NCBI RefSeq assembly: GCF_019578655.1
Contig: NC_063263.1
Coordinates: forward strand, 2,046,001-2,110,000
Source of the DNA: Ricinus communis
Lineage: Eukaryota; Streptophyta; Magnoliopsida; Malpighiales; Euphorbiaceae
Reading direction: 5' to 3'
Length of the DNA: 64,000 nucleotides
In this document: one piece after another, positions 11,700-23,802 of the stretch
Layout: each line of letters begins with the position of its first letter
How positions within the stretch are numbered: the stretch's first letter is position 1
The notes under the pieces: generated by a model
The model's input: only the letters and a program-made list of their open reading frames with translations
The model's database searches: none
What the model was told of the DNA's origin: nothing
Position numbers and translations under genes: made by a program

Positions 11700-13640
11700 T
11701 GGTCCAAGTCCAATATTGATGAGGATTAAAATTCAGTCTATTAGTAAGTCTATTACTTTAATTAATGAATTAGTTAATTATTATAAAGTTCGGAAAAGTG
11801 AAAAACAGAAAGTGTGGCACAAGGTACAAGAATATAAATGTCAGTTAGCATCAAGTAACACCTCAACTCTCGAAGTAAACAGAGATAATGAAGAGTCTAG
11901 TACTAAAAAAGAGGGGCATATCTCTAAGAACATTGGGAACATAAGGAGCTCTATATATACAGAAGAAAATCAACAGCATCAACGACCGTCAACAAGAACA
12001 CTCAGCAAATACTACTCAAATACAGACTCTCTATAAATATTTTTCTTAGTTTTCAAGCAAACTGCTGTCAAAGTTCAACCATTTGTATTTATTTATTCAT
12101 GTTTTATTCAAATACTAGTTGTTTTATGCAATTTTAAATAAAATCTTCTTCAGATTATTTATTTGTATTTATTCACTGTTCATTATATTTAGTTTTCGTG
12201 ATATCATTTGAGACTTTAAGCAAACTGTCAAGGGAACTTAGGCATACACAATTCTTCTTATTAGAAAGTCATTAAAAGGCGCATTAATTATATTCGGTTT
12301 ATGTACCTACACATGTGGCACGCTTGGCCTTTAATTTTTCTTCAAACATTATTTTTGGCATATACTCAGAGGAATGCTTCCTAAAGAATATCATCAACAT
12401 TCATAATTTTTTTTTTAAGATTATATTATTAGGTTTCAGGACTTGAAATTTGCACCAGTAACAACATGGCATACTTTGAATATTTCTTATGAATAGGGTT
12501 TTAATCCATATAATAATCCATATTATGATGCATATGAAAAATGAGATCCTGTTTCTTATGAACAGACTCATCACCATGAGACATTATCCACTATAATAAG
12601 ACCTATCGTGGGAGGGCATAATGAATTTTTATCTCCAGTAAATATCTTGGATACTAACAATCATTCTTTGGCTGATACTTTTAGAATTCAAGTAGAATTG
12701 GCTTGTATATATATGGAAGAGATTATGGAAAGCTAAAAAAAATAAAACAACTGAAAAACTATGGGAAACAATTTAGTTCAAAGATGACTAATATTGTAGG
12801 AAAAATTTCTTTAAATTTGGCTCTAAAAATTCCTAGGCCAAATGGCCAGAATATTTTATCAACTCCTTTAAAGCATAATGATATGGAAGAGCCCAGGAAC
12901 AACCATCCATAAGTTATCAAGAGAGGAACAATCATCAAAGGCCTCAATGTCATGTAGAGGAAAGATATCTTCCACCACACAGGAAGGACAAGAACAACAA
13001 GAGTATAAAGGCACCACATGGTCACTTTAATGGCAGGTCTATGTTGCTAAATCAAGCTTTTACTATTAAAACACTCAATGGGCATTCATCAAGAGTCCCT
13101 TGAGATGTTCTTAAAATTACTCCTAAAGACAAAGGCAAGCAACGTCGATATAGACAATTAAGAAGAAACTAACAAATTCTTTAAGAAATCTATCAAGACA
13201 TAGTTGCCTCAATGACAAGCTATTTCCAACTGACACCTTTGAGAAAAAGAGGAAAGCAAATGAGAGATCTATAAATAGAAAATATTTATACAAGTTGTGG
13301 ATCCCTAGAAAATACTTAAATCAGAAAGATAAATCTCTAGAAATTTACAATGAAATTTTTTTCATAAAATATGGATTGCTAAGCAGTTTAAAAGTAGAGA
13401 AATAATGCTCATGATTGTAGGAATTCAACTCCTTAATTACATATGAGATTGCATAAGAAAAATTTGAAGCATCATGGACAACCTAGTTAAGAGTGGCACC
13501 AACTACTTATAATAACACGAGATGAAAAACTTCAAAAGCAACATGATGATCCAAGAAATATAGTATTTGACAAACCGGAAGAAGACCTCACGTCTACAGA
13601 AGAGCGTACATCAACATGTACTAAGGAGCCCCATGGCCAC
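11700..13640 (+). pseudogene. decayed coding relic, possibly pararetroviral; family not identified
   Basis: A promoter-like stretch (TATA motif near 11951, second at about 12031) is followed by a pyrimidine/AC-rich leader and then heavily damaged plus-strand coding sequence. Readable scraps include PIVGGHNEFLSPVNILDTN and FRIQVELACIYMEEIMES near 12600-12720, a frame over 12703-12912 with GKISLNLALKIPRPNGQN, and EIYNEIFFIKYGLLSSLK near 13350. The base composition is less AT-rich than the flanks, as expected of old coding DNA. A leader plus a Tyr-rich start suggests a caulimovirid-type insertion, but I cannot match a named protein and give no function. It could equally be an unfamiliar retroelement. 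Confidence 0.35.
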
Positions 13641-14263
13641 TTTTATTTTTGGTTATATGATGTGTGATGAGTGAATAAGAAGTGACAAAAATAATGCAAG
13701 ACAAGACAATGTACATGGCATAAGACACATGTAAAAGGAGGAACCCAATGAAAATAGGTCTTATGCAAGAGATAATATGAGGAAGCAATAGATATAGATT
13801 AAAACTCAAGTCATAGGCAATAAAGAAATACCTATACATTAGCAGTGTCAGAAAAAAGCTCTATCTCGAAAAGAGTAATAATGTTGAGCTGAGCCTTGAT
13901 CTATAACTCCAAAATAAACAACCAAGTGCACATGTTATAATTATTTTAATTATTAAAAATTTTAAGGATATAAGTCTAATTGTATAAGTACATGAGAGCT
14001 AAGCATGTTATGATCTAAATATTTTATTAGTTTTAGAAATATATAGATCCTCAAGAGACAAATCCGTAAAAAGCCCTAAAAAAAGGTGCCTCTAAAGTCT
14101 AATTGTGCGTATTTGGTTTCCAGAATTTGTGAAAAAATGGGGTCTGATACATATTTTAAATAAAGCTCAAGTTAAAGATGTTCTTGAGGAATCTATAAAA
14201 TCCTAATATGAGATCCCCAAATAAAACTATTTCTTGCCACTCTATTTTATCATATTAGGTCCT

Positions 14264-14570
14264 TAAGGATACTAAGGGAATACCGCTTATTAGTGATTAT
14301 AAAATATCATAATGTTTCTCATACGAAACTCTAAATCACCATCACCTTGACTTAATTGGAAAATAGGAAAATATAAGGATTGAATCATATGAAACTCTAA
14401 ATCATTACAAATTCATCATGAAATTACTTTTCATCACTGTTTGGATAGTCTTGATATACTACTAGGCGCCATTTATGACTTTTGAGAAATTTAAGGGTAT
14501 TAAGGGAATACCGCTTATTAGTGATTATAAAATGTTATAAAATTTCTCATTGTAACTCAGTAATGAATCT
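14264..14570. repeat. two direct repeats at 228-bp spacing
   Basis: A segment of about 50 bp with the core TAAGGGAATACCGCTTATTA then GTGATTATAAAAT starts at 14273 and again at 14501. A shorter shared piece, GAAACTCTAAATCA, occurs at about 14321 and 14391. The array may be the end of the decayed relic to its left or an independent tandem duplication. Confidence 0.6.
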
Positions 14571-16794
14571 AGAAAGTCACACACAATAAGAGACGTAAGT
14601 GTAGCTTATAGGTTAGACTTACATAACTTGCAAAGTGCTAGCCCATTTAAAGGCTAAACAAGTAATAGAATTTGATGTGATCCAGATTTAATTATAAGGT
14701 TATAATTTGGAAGTTAAAAAAGGATAATATATATATATATATATATAATTAAATTTGTCCTAAAAAATTTATTGTAATTAGTTAAAGAGTCAAATCAAAT
14801 AATTAATATATATTTATTAAAAGAGATAAAATATAAAAATTAAAAGGAGTTTTAATTTATTTTTATATATATTAATTATTTAATAATTACTCATTAAAAT
14901 CATTTTTAATACATAAATATAATAGTTATAATCTCTGCAGATAACATTACATTATATAGTTTTCATAGAATTTTTGGAGGCTGTAGGAGAAAACAAATCT
15001 AGGATTTGGCTTTAGCAAAAAGAAATTAACGAAAAAGAAGATCATACCTCTGCAATATTGTTTTTACTTCTTTCTGTTGACAGACTAGAAACTCTATGGT
15101 TGGAGAGATAGAAAATTAAAAAAAAGCCAAAATATCTATTTCACAGAATTTATGTGCTACAACAAGTAATCTTAATTGTTTTAAAAATAAATCTAGGTAC
15201 TTGATTATGTAAAATACAATCCGATCTAGTATATGCAAGAGTAGTAATCCGCCATGTATTTTTTATTTTAAATCTTAAACTGTTTTTCATTCCATTCGAT
15301 TGCAATTATATATTAATCATATGGTCTTTTCTCTAATTTCAAAATTTCTTTAAAATGAAAGTAAGATATAGCGATGAGGTAAACTAAAGTGGTAAAGTTG
15401 AAGACCAATGATGGGTTTTGCATTCTAAAATGACTAACAGTTTTGAACCATCTTGTACAATAATATTTGTCCTAAATAAATTTAATCCCCACAACTTGTA
15501 TGATAATGAAGAGCCATTCCTCTGATCCATAAGCAACCTGCAATGGTAGAGAAAAGCACTAAATATTTTTTAATGGAGTTCAACCATACAATGCATTTAA
15601 ATGGTGCAAAGTGAAAAAAGAAATAAGGGAAATAAAGTTATACTGTAGATTGCAACTGGCAAAAAGGAAAAGGCTGAAAAGGACATAGTATTATGGCATC
15701 ATGGTTGGTAGTCTTAGCAATCATATACACCTTTTGACCTTAGCTACTTGTTTTTTAGAGAGGTGGGGACCAAAGAATGAATTGAATGCTAAAGATTGGC
15801 TAGTGAAATGAAGTATAAGAGTAACCAAATCAAATTTTAAGGAGGTAATCCAGTCACTAAAATCAACCTCAAGTGACTAAATTAAAAGTTATCACCTCAT
15901 CACTTCTGGAAATATTTCTTTTAATTATAGCACAATCACATGGTTATAAACCTTTTTTGAACTGAAAACCATGGAGAATATACTACTGTAGCAGTAATTC
16001 TCATTAAGCGTTCCAATGAATATCCAAATACGCAAATGGAAAAGACCATTGAACTGTAGTTTGAGTATTTTTATGCGATTAAGGCCACGATCTCAAGAAA
16101 GAAGTCAAAATTTCATAATGAAGAAGTTTAACAAAAAGAAAAGAAATAAGCCAAAATAACAATACTGTAAAAACAAACTGAGTTTGATAATTACATGAAA
16201 AGTAAAAAAGAAAAAGAGAAAACAAGAAAGAAGTAGTTGGATCAGCTAATGATTCAAAATACTTGATCATCAAAATTTGTTAGCGTTGCACATGTGCTTT
16301 GATTTAGGTCCGCTGAGATGGGTACTATAATTTGGGTGGTTGTGTCATAATTAAACGAATATAGTGTCAACATATAAGTACTTGCAGAGTAGTAAATTCA
16401 AATACAATCTTTATTAATTGATTCAAAATTTATAATCTTAATTTGGGTGTGTTTATTTTTTTAATTTCTTTTAAGAAAAAACAAGCTTGCTTTCAACAAT
16501 AACCATGACCTTAATATGGAAGTCTCATTAGAAACCTCTCAAATAAATCTAGTTGAAAAAACCTTAAAAGCAAAAGATAACGAGCTAAGGCCAACAACAA
16601 GCAATACAGTTAGTAAGGTATATCGACCAAAATAAGACGTTGAAGTTAAATCTGTTTACACTAAAAATCTAACCCAACTCTCCACAAAGAGGAGGCAGCA
16701 TTACTAGAAGTTCACAAAAGAAACAAAAGAAATAAGCCTATAAATGTCAGCAATAATCAACTAAAACTCAGAAAACACGTCTAACATTAAAACT
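14571..16794. other. intergenic DNA without recognised content
   Basis: AT-rich with a (TA)n run near 14728-14747. No frame above noise, no RNA gene and no clear element was found. Confidence 0.5.
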
Positions 16795-16945
16795 AAAGTA
16801 AATTAACTGCCTCCAACTCCACCAAGATAGCAGGAAAAACACTGCATTCAATAGCAATTTAGAGGGCCTCCTTGATCGCCAGCAACTTCCCAACATGCAC
16901 GGATTGAACATTACTCTCTCTAACACCAAAACAAGCCTCCACCAA
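16795..16945 (-). pseudogene. LINE-type RNase H (RVT_3) fragment
   Basis: The minus-strand frame reads FGVRESN, then VHVGKLLAIKEAL, a stop, and IAIECSVFPAILVELEAVNL. This matches the order of the plant RNase H-like domain of non-LTR retrotransposons, where an A-E-hydrophobic-A-hydrophobic-x-E-A-L helix is followed by a strand ending near the catalytic E-S-D. Here the E-S-D position has drifted and at least one stop interrupts. Surroundings give no other LINE domain, so it is a short dead remnant. Confidence 0.45.
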
Positions 16946-17589
16946 TTGGTGTCGGCAATGTTTAGGCGTTTTGGCAGGATATAATAAAACATGTAATGAA
17001 ATTTCTATTATATTACATGCTTTATTATTTTATTATATTATAAATGTTTTTTGATGTAATATAATAATAAATATATCATATAATTAATTATCACTAATTT
17101 GTTATAATGTTTAATATATTAAAATATGTAATTATTATTATTTTTTTGATATATTTTTTATTAATATAATTTAAATACTACCAATCACTATTATCTAATC
17201 ACTGGCGACTGGATTCTGGCAACCGGTAAACGAGTTAGAGTGATCAAATTTCAGCAAACGATACTATATAAAACAAATAATTTATATGTTATTTTAATTA
17301 AATTATTTTAATATTTTATTTTTACACGAATTCTTATAATAAAATTAAATATTAGAATTATACTACATTAAATATGTTTTCCTTTTACTATAATAGATAT
17401 AGTAATTTAATAATATATTATAATTTTTATTATATTATACTTATTACATTACATTTATTATATTTCATTACGTGTGACAGCGAACATATTCTTAATTTGT
17501 ACATCACCTTCAGTGGAGGCTGCCATCCAGGTGGATTATCCGCATTGATGGTCATGATACGCCTAGATATCTTCATTGTATAATATATT

Positions 17590-20135
17590 GATTATTGTAT
17601 CTTTCTAAGTAAACAAAAAGAGTTTTATTACGTTGATTTCATACTAATTTATAATTATAATAACTGGTTATTTACTCTAACATTGTTGTTCTTTTGATTA
17701 TAATAAATTTATTGAAGTTATAATATTAATATATTTTTAAAATTATTATTTAATTTAAAAATTAAGTTATTAGTTAATATAATATTAAAAATACTAATTA
17801 TAATGCCATATTTTAGAATAAGAAATATTATCTAATTTAGAGACGTAAATTTTTAATTAATATAAATTTAAATTTATATGTTAAAATAAAAAAAATTTAA
17901 AATAGTGATACATATAAAAAATTATATTTTAAAATTTATATATCAATTGAATTTATAAATAAAATTTAACAAATTTTTAGTATTTTGTAATTGTTTATTT
18001 ATATTATTTATAATATTTTATAAGTATATAGATGCCTTTGTTCACCTTTTTAGATGTTTTAAGATTTTATTAGTTTTAAAGAAACTTTGTTAATGCAAAA
18101 TTATCTTATAATATTTATTAATTAATTTCTATTATTATATAAATTAATGTCATAAATATAATTAATTTGCTTTTAAGATTAAAAGTTGATATATAATTAA
18201 AAATAATTTTTAGTTAATAAAAAATTAAAAATTATTAATATAATATTAAAAATATATTGGAAAACTATCTTTATGATTAGAGCTACTATTTAAATAGAAA
18301 TATAAATATAACTTATTATTTAATAAATTAAGAGAAAAAATGATAAAACTACATAAAAACTGAAACATATGGTAAAAATAAATAGACATGTTAAAATGAA
18401 AATTTAATTTGTCAAAAGACATATATCAAAATATATTATATCTCAAATTATATTTTAAAAATAACAGGAAGTTACATATTTTTAAACACTTTTTCATTTT
18501 TTACTATTATAAAATTTATAATATTATAAAATTAATAATAATCACACGGCCATTATTATCTTTTTATGATTATAAAACTAAGTTTATAAATATAATTTTT
18601 AATATTTAGTATTTATTCATCATATATTAAAAATGAAAGTAAATTAAATATTTTTTATTTTTTTATTTTTTAATATTCTAAGATTTTAGTACTCTACTAA
18701 ATCAAAATTATTCTTAAAATATTTATTAGTTAATTTTAATATTATATAAATTAATAATATCAATATAATTGACTATTCTCTAGAGTTAGAAATTGTTGTG
18801 TAATTAATAGTAAATATAATTTAAAATATTATTTTCTAAAATTATAATTATTTTTAATTAGAAAACTAATTTATTAGTCAATATAACAATAAAATATAAT
18901 GAATATACTATTTTTTAAAATAATTATTATTTAATTATAAAATTAATTTATTATTAATATACTATTTTATTAAAATTAAAATTAAAATTTAATTAGAAAT
19001 ATAACTTATAAATCAATAAATTAATAGAAAAGAATCATAAATTACATATAAGTTTAAATCCATCTCTCAAAAATAAGTACATATATCAAAATAAAAATTC
19101 TATATGTAAAAAGAGAATACATAAAAAAATTTAAATCTTACAGATTAATATATATATATATATGTATGAATTAATCGTTTGTATGTGTATTGTATTGACG
19201 ATTACAATTATTTTAATTATAGGTAATAATGTAAGTTAAATTTATAGATTAAAATTTGATAGATTTTTAATATTTTATAATTTATTTATAATATTTTAAA
19301 AATAATAATAAATTTTAATATCTTTCTTAAATTTTTTTACATTTTAAAATTTTATTAGCATAATAATATAAAAACTGCTTTAATAATATATATTGTTTGA
19401 TTTTTGATATTATATAAATTAATGGCACTATCTTTTAAGATTAAAATTATCTTATAAAATTAATTTATTAGTTAATAAAATATTAAATAATTTTTAAAGT
19501 TAGAATTATTATCTAATTAAAAAATTAATTTATAAATTAATATATATTACAATAATTAAAATAATATTTTTAAAATTAGAGTCATTATTATATATATAAT
19601 CTTATTAATTAATAAAGTAATAAAAATATATATAATTTTATATGTCAAAAATAAATATATATTTTAAAATAATAATTTTGTATTAACATATATTCATATA
19701 TTATTAAAAAAAGTTTATCTCGAAATACAATATATACTAATCATTTATAAGTCGACGAGCTTTTATTATTATTTAATTATAAAATTAAATTTATAAATAA
19801 ATTTTATTATTTAATATTATATAATATTTTAAAATAATAGAAAATTAAATGTTGTTGTACATTTTTTATTTTCTAGTATTTTGAATTTTATTAATATATA
19901 TATATATATTATTTAAAAAATATTTATTAACTAATTTTTAATATTACATAAATCAATACTATAACTATAATTTGATATATTAATATTAATATAATTTAAA
20001 ATATTATTTTTTAAATTAAAATAAGTTTTTAACTAAAAATTAATTTATTAGTTGATGAGATATTAAAATAAAATTAAAATAATTTAATTAAAAATATAAT
20101 TCATTAAATAATAAATTAATAAAGACATAGTTAGG
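17590..20135. repeat. tandem array of ~0.6-kb AT-rich units
   Basis: Landmarks recur in the same order: a GC-containing CACG/TCGACG-type start, TTATTATTATTTTAATTATAA, AAATTTATAAAT, a TTATTTATAATATTTTA stretch, repeated AATTAATTTATTA segments, and an end with AATAAATTAATAGA and ATATGT.AAAA. Starts are near 18540, 19190 and 19745, with an older unit before 18540 and a truncated last unit ending by about 20135. Units are strongly diverged. No coding capacity is seen. Confidence 0.45.
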
Positions 20136-20142
20136 TATAAAT

Positions 20143-20394
20143 TTATTTTAAAATACTATCACTGGCGACAAAACAAAATGTATCATAACGGCACCGATCA
20201 AACCATTGAACTTGACTACTATTTTGACTCCCATCAATTCGTAATCTAATAGAAGAGCTTAACCATTTAGCACGTGTCCATCCACAACCACGTAATACAT
20301 GCATAGCACCATCCTCAATATTCTCACACATATACGAATGATAACGTGAAAGTCGGATGGAGTTGTGGAAACTCGAAGCATGCTGTAAACTCAA
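20143..20394 (-). pseudogene. LINE reverse-transcriptase C-terminal zinc-finger (zf-RVT) scrap
   Basis: The 83-residue frame contains C-x4-E-x4-HVLRGC-x2-TRAKWLSSS-x3-RID. This is the layout of the zf-RVT region at the C terminus of plant non-LTR retrotransposon polymerases, in which a Cys, an acidic residue, His and Cys precede an aromatic W-hydrophobic stretch. Nothing of the polymerase palm is left. It directly abuts the pararetroviral insertion on its right, so the virus may have inserted in or next to a LINE. Confidence 0.45.
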
Positions 20395-20654
20395 AGCATG
20401 GACAGATCCTCAAGTTAAGACACAAGCGGCCTCTTGCCATGGGGGTCTTTCTACTCTTTTGGATCTTTAAATTAGCTGAGTTAGCTCTTTTGGATTACAC
20501 CAGAAACAGATCGTAGCAACTATTAGAACATTGCCATTGGATCAAGAGAAGAGAAATGAGAAAGTTAGAAAGCCATAAGAGAGTGTAGAAGAGAGAGAGT
20601 TTTTTTTAGAGAAACTTGCTTAGAGGAAAACTTGCTTATCTCTTATTATCAAAG

Positions 20655-20690
20655 ACCTCTCCTTATATAGAGTGGAGAGTCGGTAGAAAA
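20655..20690 (-). promoter_or_regulatory. viral pregenomic-RNA promoter (TATA box)
   Basis: On the minus strand CTCTATATAAGGAGAGG gives a strong TATA box, followed by a leader rich in AAG/CTCT down to about 20400. Placement after the polyprotein and before a leader matches the single intergenic promoter of a circular caulimovirid genome. No clear primer-binding site was seen in the leader. Confidence 0.6.
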
Positions 20691-20700
20691 TATACAAAGG

Positions 20701-20832
20701 TTAGTGGGTATCCCACTAAGACTAATAATACAGCACTATCAAACAAAGGTTAGTGGATATCCCACTAAGACTAATAATACAGCACTATCAAACAAAAGTT
20801 AGTGGATATCCCACTAAGACTAATAATACACT
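20701..20832 (-). repeat. 2.7 copies of a 49-bp repeat, each with a dyad
   Basis: Units start at 20701, 20750 and 20799. Each has TTAGTGG at one end of a near-perfect inverted repeat with CCACTAA (first unit TTAGTGGGTATCCCACTAA). The array lies 30-160 bp upstream of the viral TATA box on the minus strand, where a caulimovirid enhancer would sit. Confidence 0.85.
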
Positions 20833-21038
20833 CCACTTACATAATAAGGACAAACAATAATATAAAAGAGTGGTCAAGAGTCATCATCCATTGGTCGGGA
20901 GTCTTGCATGAGGGCTTCATCTCTCTAGTTAAGGTAGGGTCATCCAGGAGGAGTTGGAAGATCAGAAATGTTCAATGGATTGTTCGGTTGATTGATGTCC
21001 ATTGAAGGTGCGGACTAATGGTGTAGACACATTAGTCC

Positions 21039-21311
21039 TTAATTCATTCCTGCAGGGCCCGTTTTAGTTCTTCCCGTGATTGGTGGAGGAGCAAGATGTA
21101 AAGGACTATCAAGTGTTCTCCAATAGTAGCGGATATTTTGAGTTGCATAGGTGTCTTCCGATAGTCGGAGATAGGGCCTGTGTAATATGAAAATAGCATG
21201 GTATTCAAGCTCCGGAATTATTGTCCGAGAATAACCGGTGCCCATGAATAAGTTTAAGGAGATCTCTTGTCCATTGGTATGGAGTTTTGAACCGGTGTAA
21301 GGAATCTCCAT
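21039..21311 (-). pseudogene. C-terminal tail frame of the viral polyprotein
   Basis: A 90-residue frame downstream of the RNase H frame, with no domain I recognise. Its position, strand and codon-like composition suggest that it belongs to the same polyprotein. It could also be a short separate ORF. Confidence 0.35.
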
Positions 21312-21335
21312 GGATAAGACCCCGAGTTAGTTTCA

Positions 21336-21990
21336 TTATTGAAGAAGTGTAAGAGATTCATAATAGGCACCTCTATAGCATGATGATCGTAGATAGGCAC
21401 CATAGAAACCATAACTCACTTTCATGCTTTGGATGTTCAGGGATAAGTGGTAAATCAAACACCAAGGGTAGTCCGGAAAGAAGAAGTTGGGTTGGATTGG
21501 GAGTGAGAAGATTTGTTGAAAAGTTGCCAAATAATGGAACATCATGTTTCGGGCAAAGTCCGTGACTTGTTTGGTTGTAAGGTTGTTGGGAAGGTCCGGT
21601 GGTGAAGGAGGTTGCAGTTGGATCCGGAGGATGAGGAGGCCATAAAGATTATGGGAAGATTTATTGTAGAGGTGAGAAGAACTATAGGGCCGATTCCGAG
21701 GCTTAGAAAGTCCGGATAAGAAATCCGGGATTAGGTTTCTTATCCCTTTTATATGCTCAACCTTAAAGTCATACCTTTCGAACCATGATTTTAATCGCAA
21801 TAGTTGGGGCTCGGGGCAAGGTCTTCCGGTTGGATTCAAGAATCTTGGGAAGGAAGAGTTGTCCATCCGAACCGGAAGTGCTGTCCAATCGGGAAGAATT
21901 CAAACTTTTTATCCCTTGTGCGAATTTCCTTGTAGGTTGTGTGATAATGTTTTCCCAAGAGGAAAATCGACCCGATGCATATCCACACGT
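21336..21990 (-). pseudogene. RNase H domain and following region of the viral polyprotein
   Basis: The frame 21866-21336 begins inside RNase H and shows LKSWFERYDFKVEHIKGIRN, then IPDFLSG, the highly conserved C-terminal helix and Asp of caulimovirid RNase H. The YASGRFS start of the domain is in a different frame (22128-21769), so an indel near 21.87 kb cuts the domain. The next 120 residues are a Pro/Ser-rich tail. RNase H would remove RNA from the RNA-DNA hybrid during replication. Confidence 0.65.
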
Positions 21991-22698
21991 ACCGGGAGAC
22001 ATTCCCATGTGTGTGGCTTTAGTAGGGTTAATGTCTTCATTAAGTTTGAAGGGAGGCTGATATAGAATTGTGGATTTTTCCACGGAGGAAGAGGATGTTG
22101 GAAATGTGAATGGGATTCGGGCGGGCAAGGAATTTTTCTGTATGAAAGGAATGGAGGAATAGTATTCGTCTGACGTAACAGTTTGAAGTTTGTCTCTTGA
22201 ACTTTATACCGGTTGGAAGGATTTGGAGCTTTTGAGCTTGGTGATAAACATCAAATCCTATCGAATATCCTTGCTTGGAAGATCTGAACCAATGATGTGC
22301 GTCCATACAACGCAATCGGAAAGAACTGAATTCGATCTTGTCTTGTGATCGAGTGGTTTTGAAGGTTTGACCAAGAACTGATCATGGGGCTTCCAATACT
22401 CGATGGGAGAACCATTGGGTTCATCATGCTTCTTTGAGCTCCAAAGAAAGCTATTACCGGAATAGGCTTGGAGTATTTTGAGATGATCTGTATGGGAATA
22501 TATGGGACTGGAGGAGGTTTTGTAGTAAATTGAAAAGTTTCAGGAGGTGGAGGAGAAACAAAGAAGGAAGATAATAGGGTTGGAGAGAGAGGATATTGTA
22601 TTGCATCTTCCGAATATTCTTCCGACTTTCTTCATGCGGACCAATCATCAAGATTGGTATTTCACCATCGTCTAAATCAAGAAGATTCTTGTGAAGAC
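21990..22698 (-). pseudogene. protease region and start of reverse transcriptase, deleted at 3' side
   Basis: Frames 22720-22454, 22315-22040 and 22128-21769 are short and out of register. The last contains NPTKATHMGMSP, the conserved entry into the caulimovirid reverse transcriptase. Immediately after it the sequence switches to an RNase H-type YASGRFS segment, so about 200 or more residues, including the polymerase Asp-Asp box, are absent. I see no intact protease active-site motif. Confidence 0.6.
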
Positions 22699-23802
22699 TC
22701 ATGGAGTCCGAGAACTCCATTCTAACCCAAATAAGCTTCGGGGTAAGATCTTCTTGCTCGAAAGTAGGGATTCTATTTCCTCTTCAAAAGAGTCCGCAAG
22801 AGATAAGGACATGCTAACTTGTTGTATCATCTTTGCCGACTTTTCGGATTCTGGGACAATTTTTGCATAATGTCCTTCCTTTTGCAGATGAAACATCTGT
22901 CGGACTTGTACCACAGTTCCGCTTTTTACGGAGTATTTGAATCTCTTTGGGTTCTTTTCCCCGAACTTCTTGTTGCGCGTGTATTTCCGGAAATGATGTC
23001 CGGATTTCTTCTTGTGATTTGTACGAGACGGGTTGGCTTTGCACTTGATCTTTAGGTGGTTTTGTTGCAAGCCTTTTGGACAATCAAGTCCCTTTGAGAC
23101 AACCTTTTGAATAATTCCCGTTGATCACAGTCTCTTAATGGAAGAGAGTGTGAATTTTTCTCCAAGTGTAATAGGGTGACTAGTCTCTTTGTAGCGAATC
23201 ATATTGTTAACCTCAGTTGTATCTCATCCCGGCAAAGAGGTGATGAAGGTATACTTTAGTGTATCATCACCATCATGTCCTCCAAATGACATAGTAGAGC
23301 TTGGACATAGCCTGAATAGTGTTTTTCCGGATCCTTCATCTTGAATGAACAGCATTTTCGATCAAAGAACTCTTGTTTCTATGACAAGGTCATAGCTTCC
23401 AAGAAACTGGTTATGGAGGATCGTTCACTGATGGAGTCGGCAGAGTGACAAATTGAAGCCTAGTGTATTCAGTCGAGATCGAAACCAATCTCTTAAGCTT
23501 CCGACAAACCTTGTGACAAATTCGGCAAGGACTTTTTTGAGTGTGGCCCTTCAAGGGTCATCCGAAGATCAATCCATGCCAAGAATTCGGAAGCTTATCC
23601 TTCCATTTTGATGGTGGCAAGTCATCAAAAGTGAACCAAGGTCCTACCGGTTTTGACCTTGGGTTTGGAGCTCCAATGGGAGTAAAGAATGACTGAGCAT
23701 CTTCATCTTCAGGTTCTACTACCGGGATCGATGGCAGTGTTCATGAAATTTCGGTGATGTCCGCCATTTCGAATTGCGAGAGATTGCTCCGGAAATTTGT
23801 CT
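22699..23802 (-). pseudogene. coat-protein region and zinc-knuckle area, degraded
   Basis: Between about 23100 and 23800 the minus strand reads in scraps such as FLAWIDLRMTLEG and EFVTRF-like pieces spread over frames, as expected for the capsid core, with many stops. The frame 23070-22699 has a basic stretch followed by GHYAK, the centre of a retroviral-type zinc knuckle, but its cysteines are missing from this frame, and the neighbouring frame (23083-22814) shows CKNC instead, so an indel splits the knuckle. The knuckle would bind the viral RNA. The order coiled coil, capsid core, basic region, knuckle matches the family. Confidence 0.55.

Noticed and set aside
20701..20832. Regular 49-bp repeats as a possible CRISPR array
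   Set aside because: There are fewer than three units, the whole unit is conserved without variable spacers, and the context is a plant virus promoter.
21785..22065. Plus-strand frames of 91 and 68 residues
   Set aside because: Antisense shadows of the viral RNase H region.
22819..23055. 78-residue plus-strand frame with hydrophobic stretches
   Set aside because: Antisense of the zinc-knuckle region of the viral insertion.
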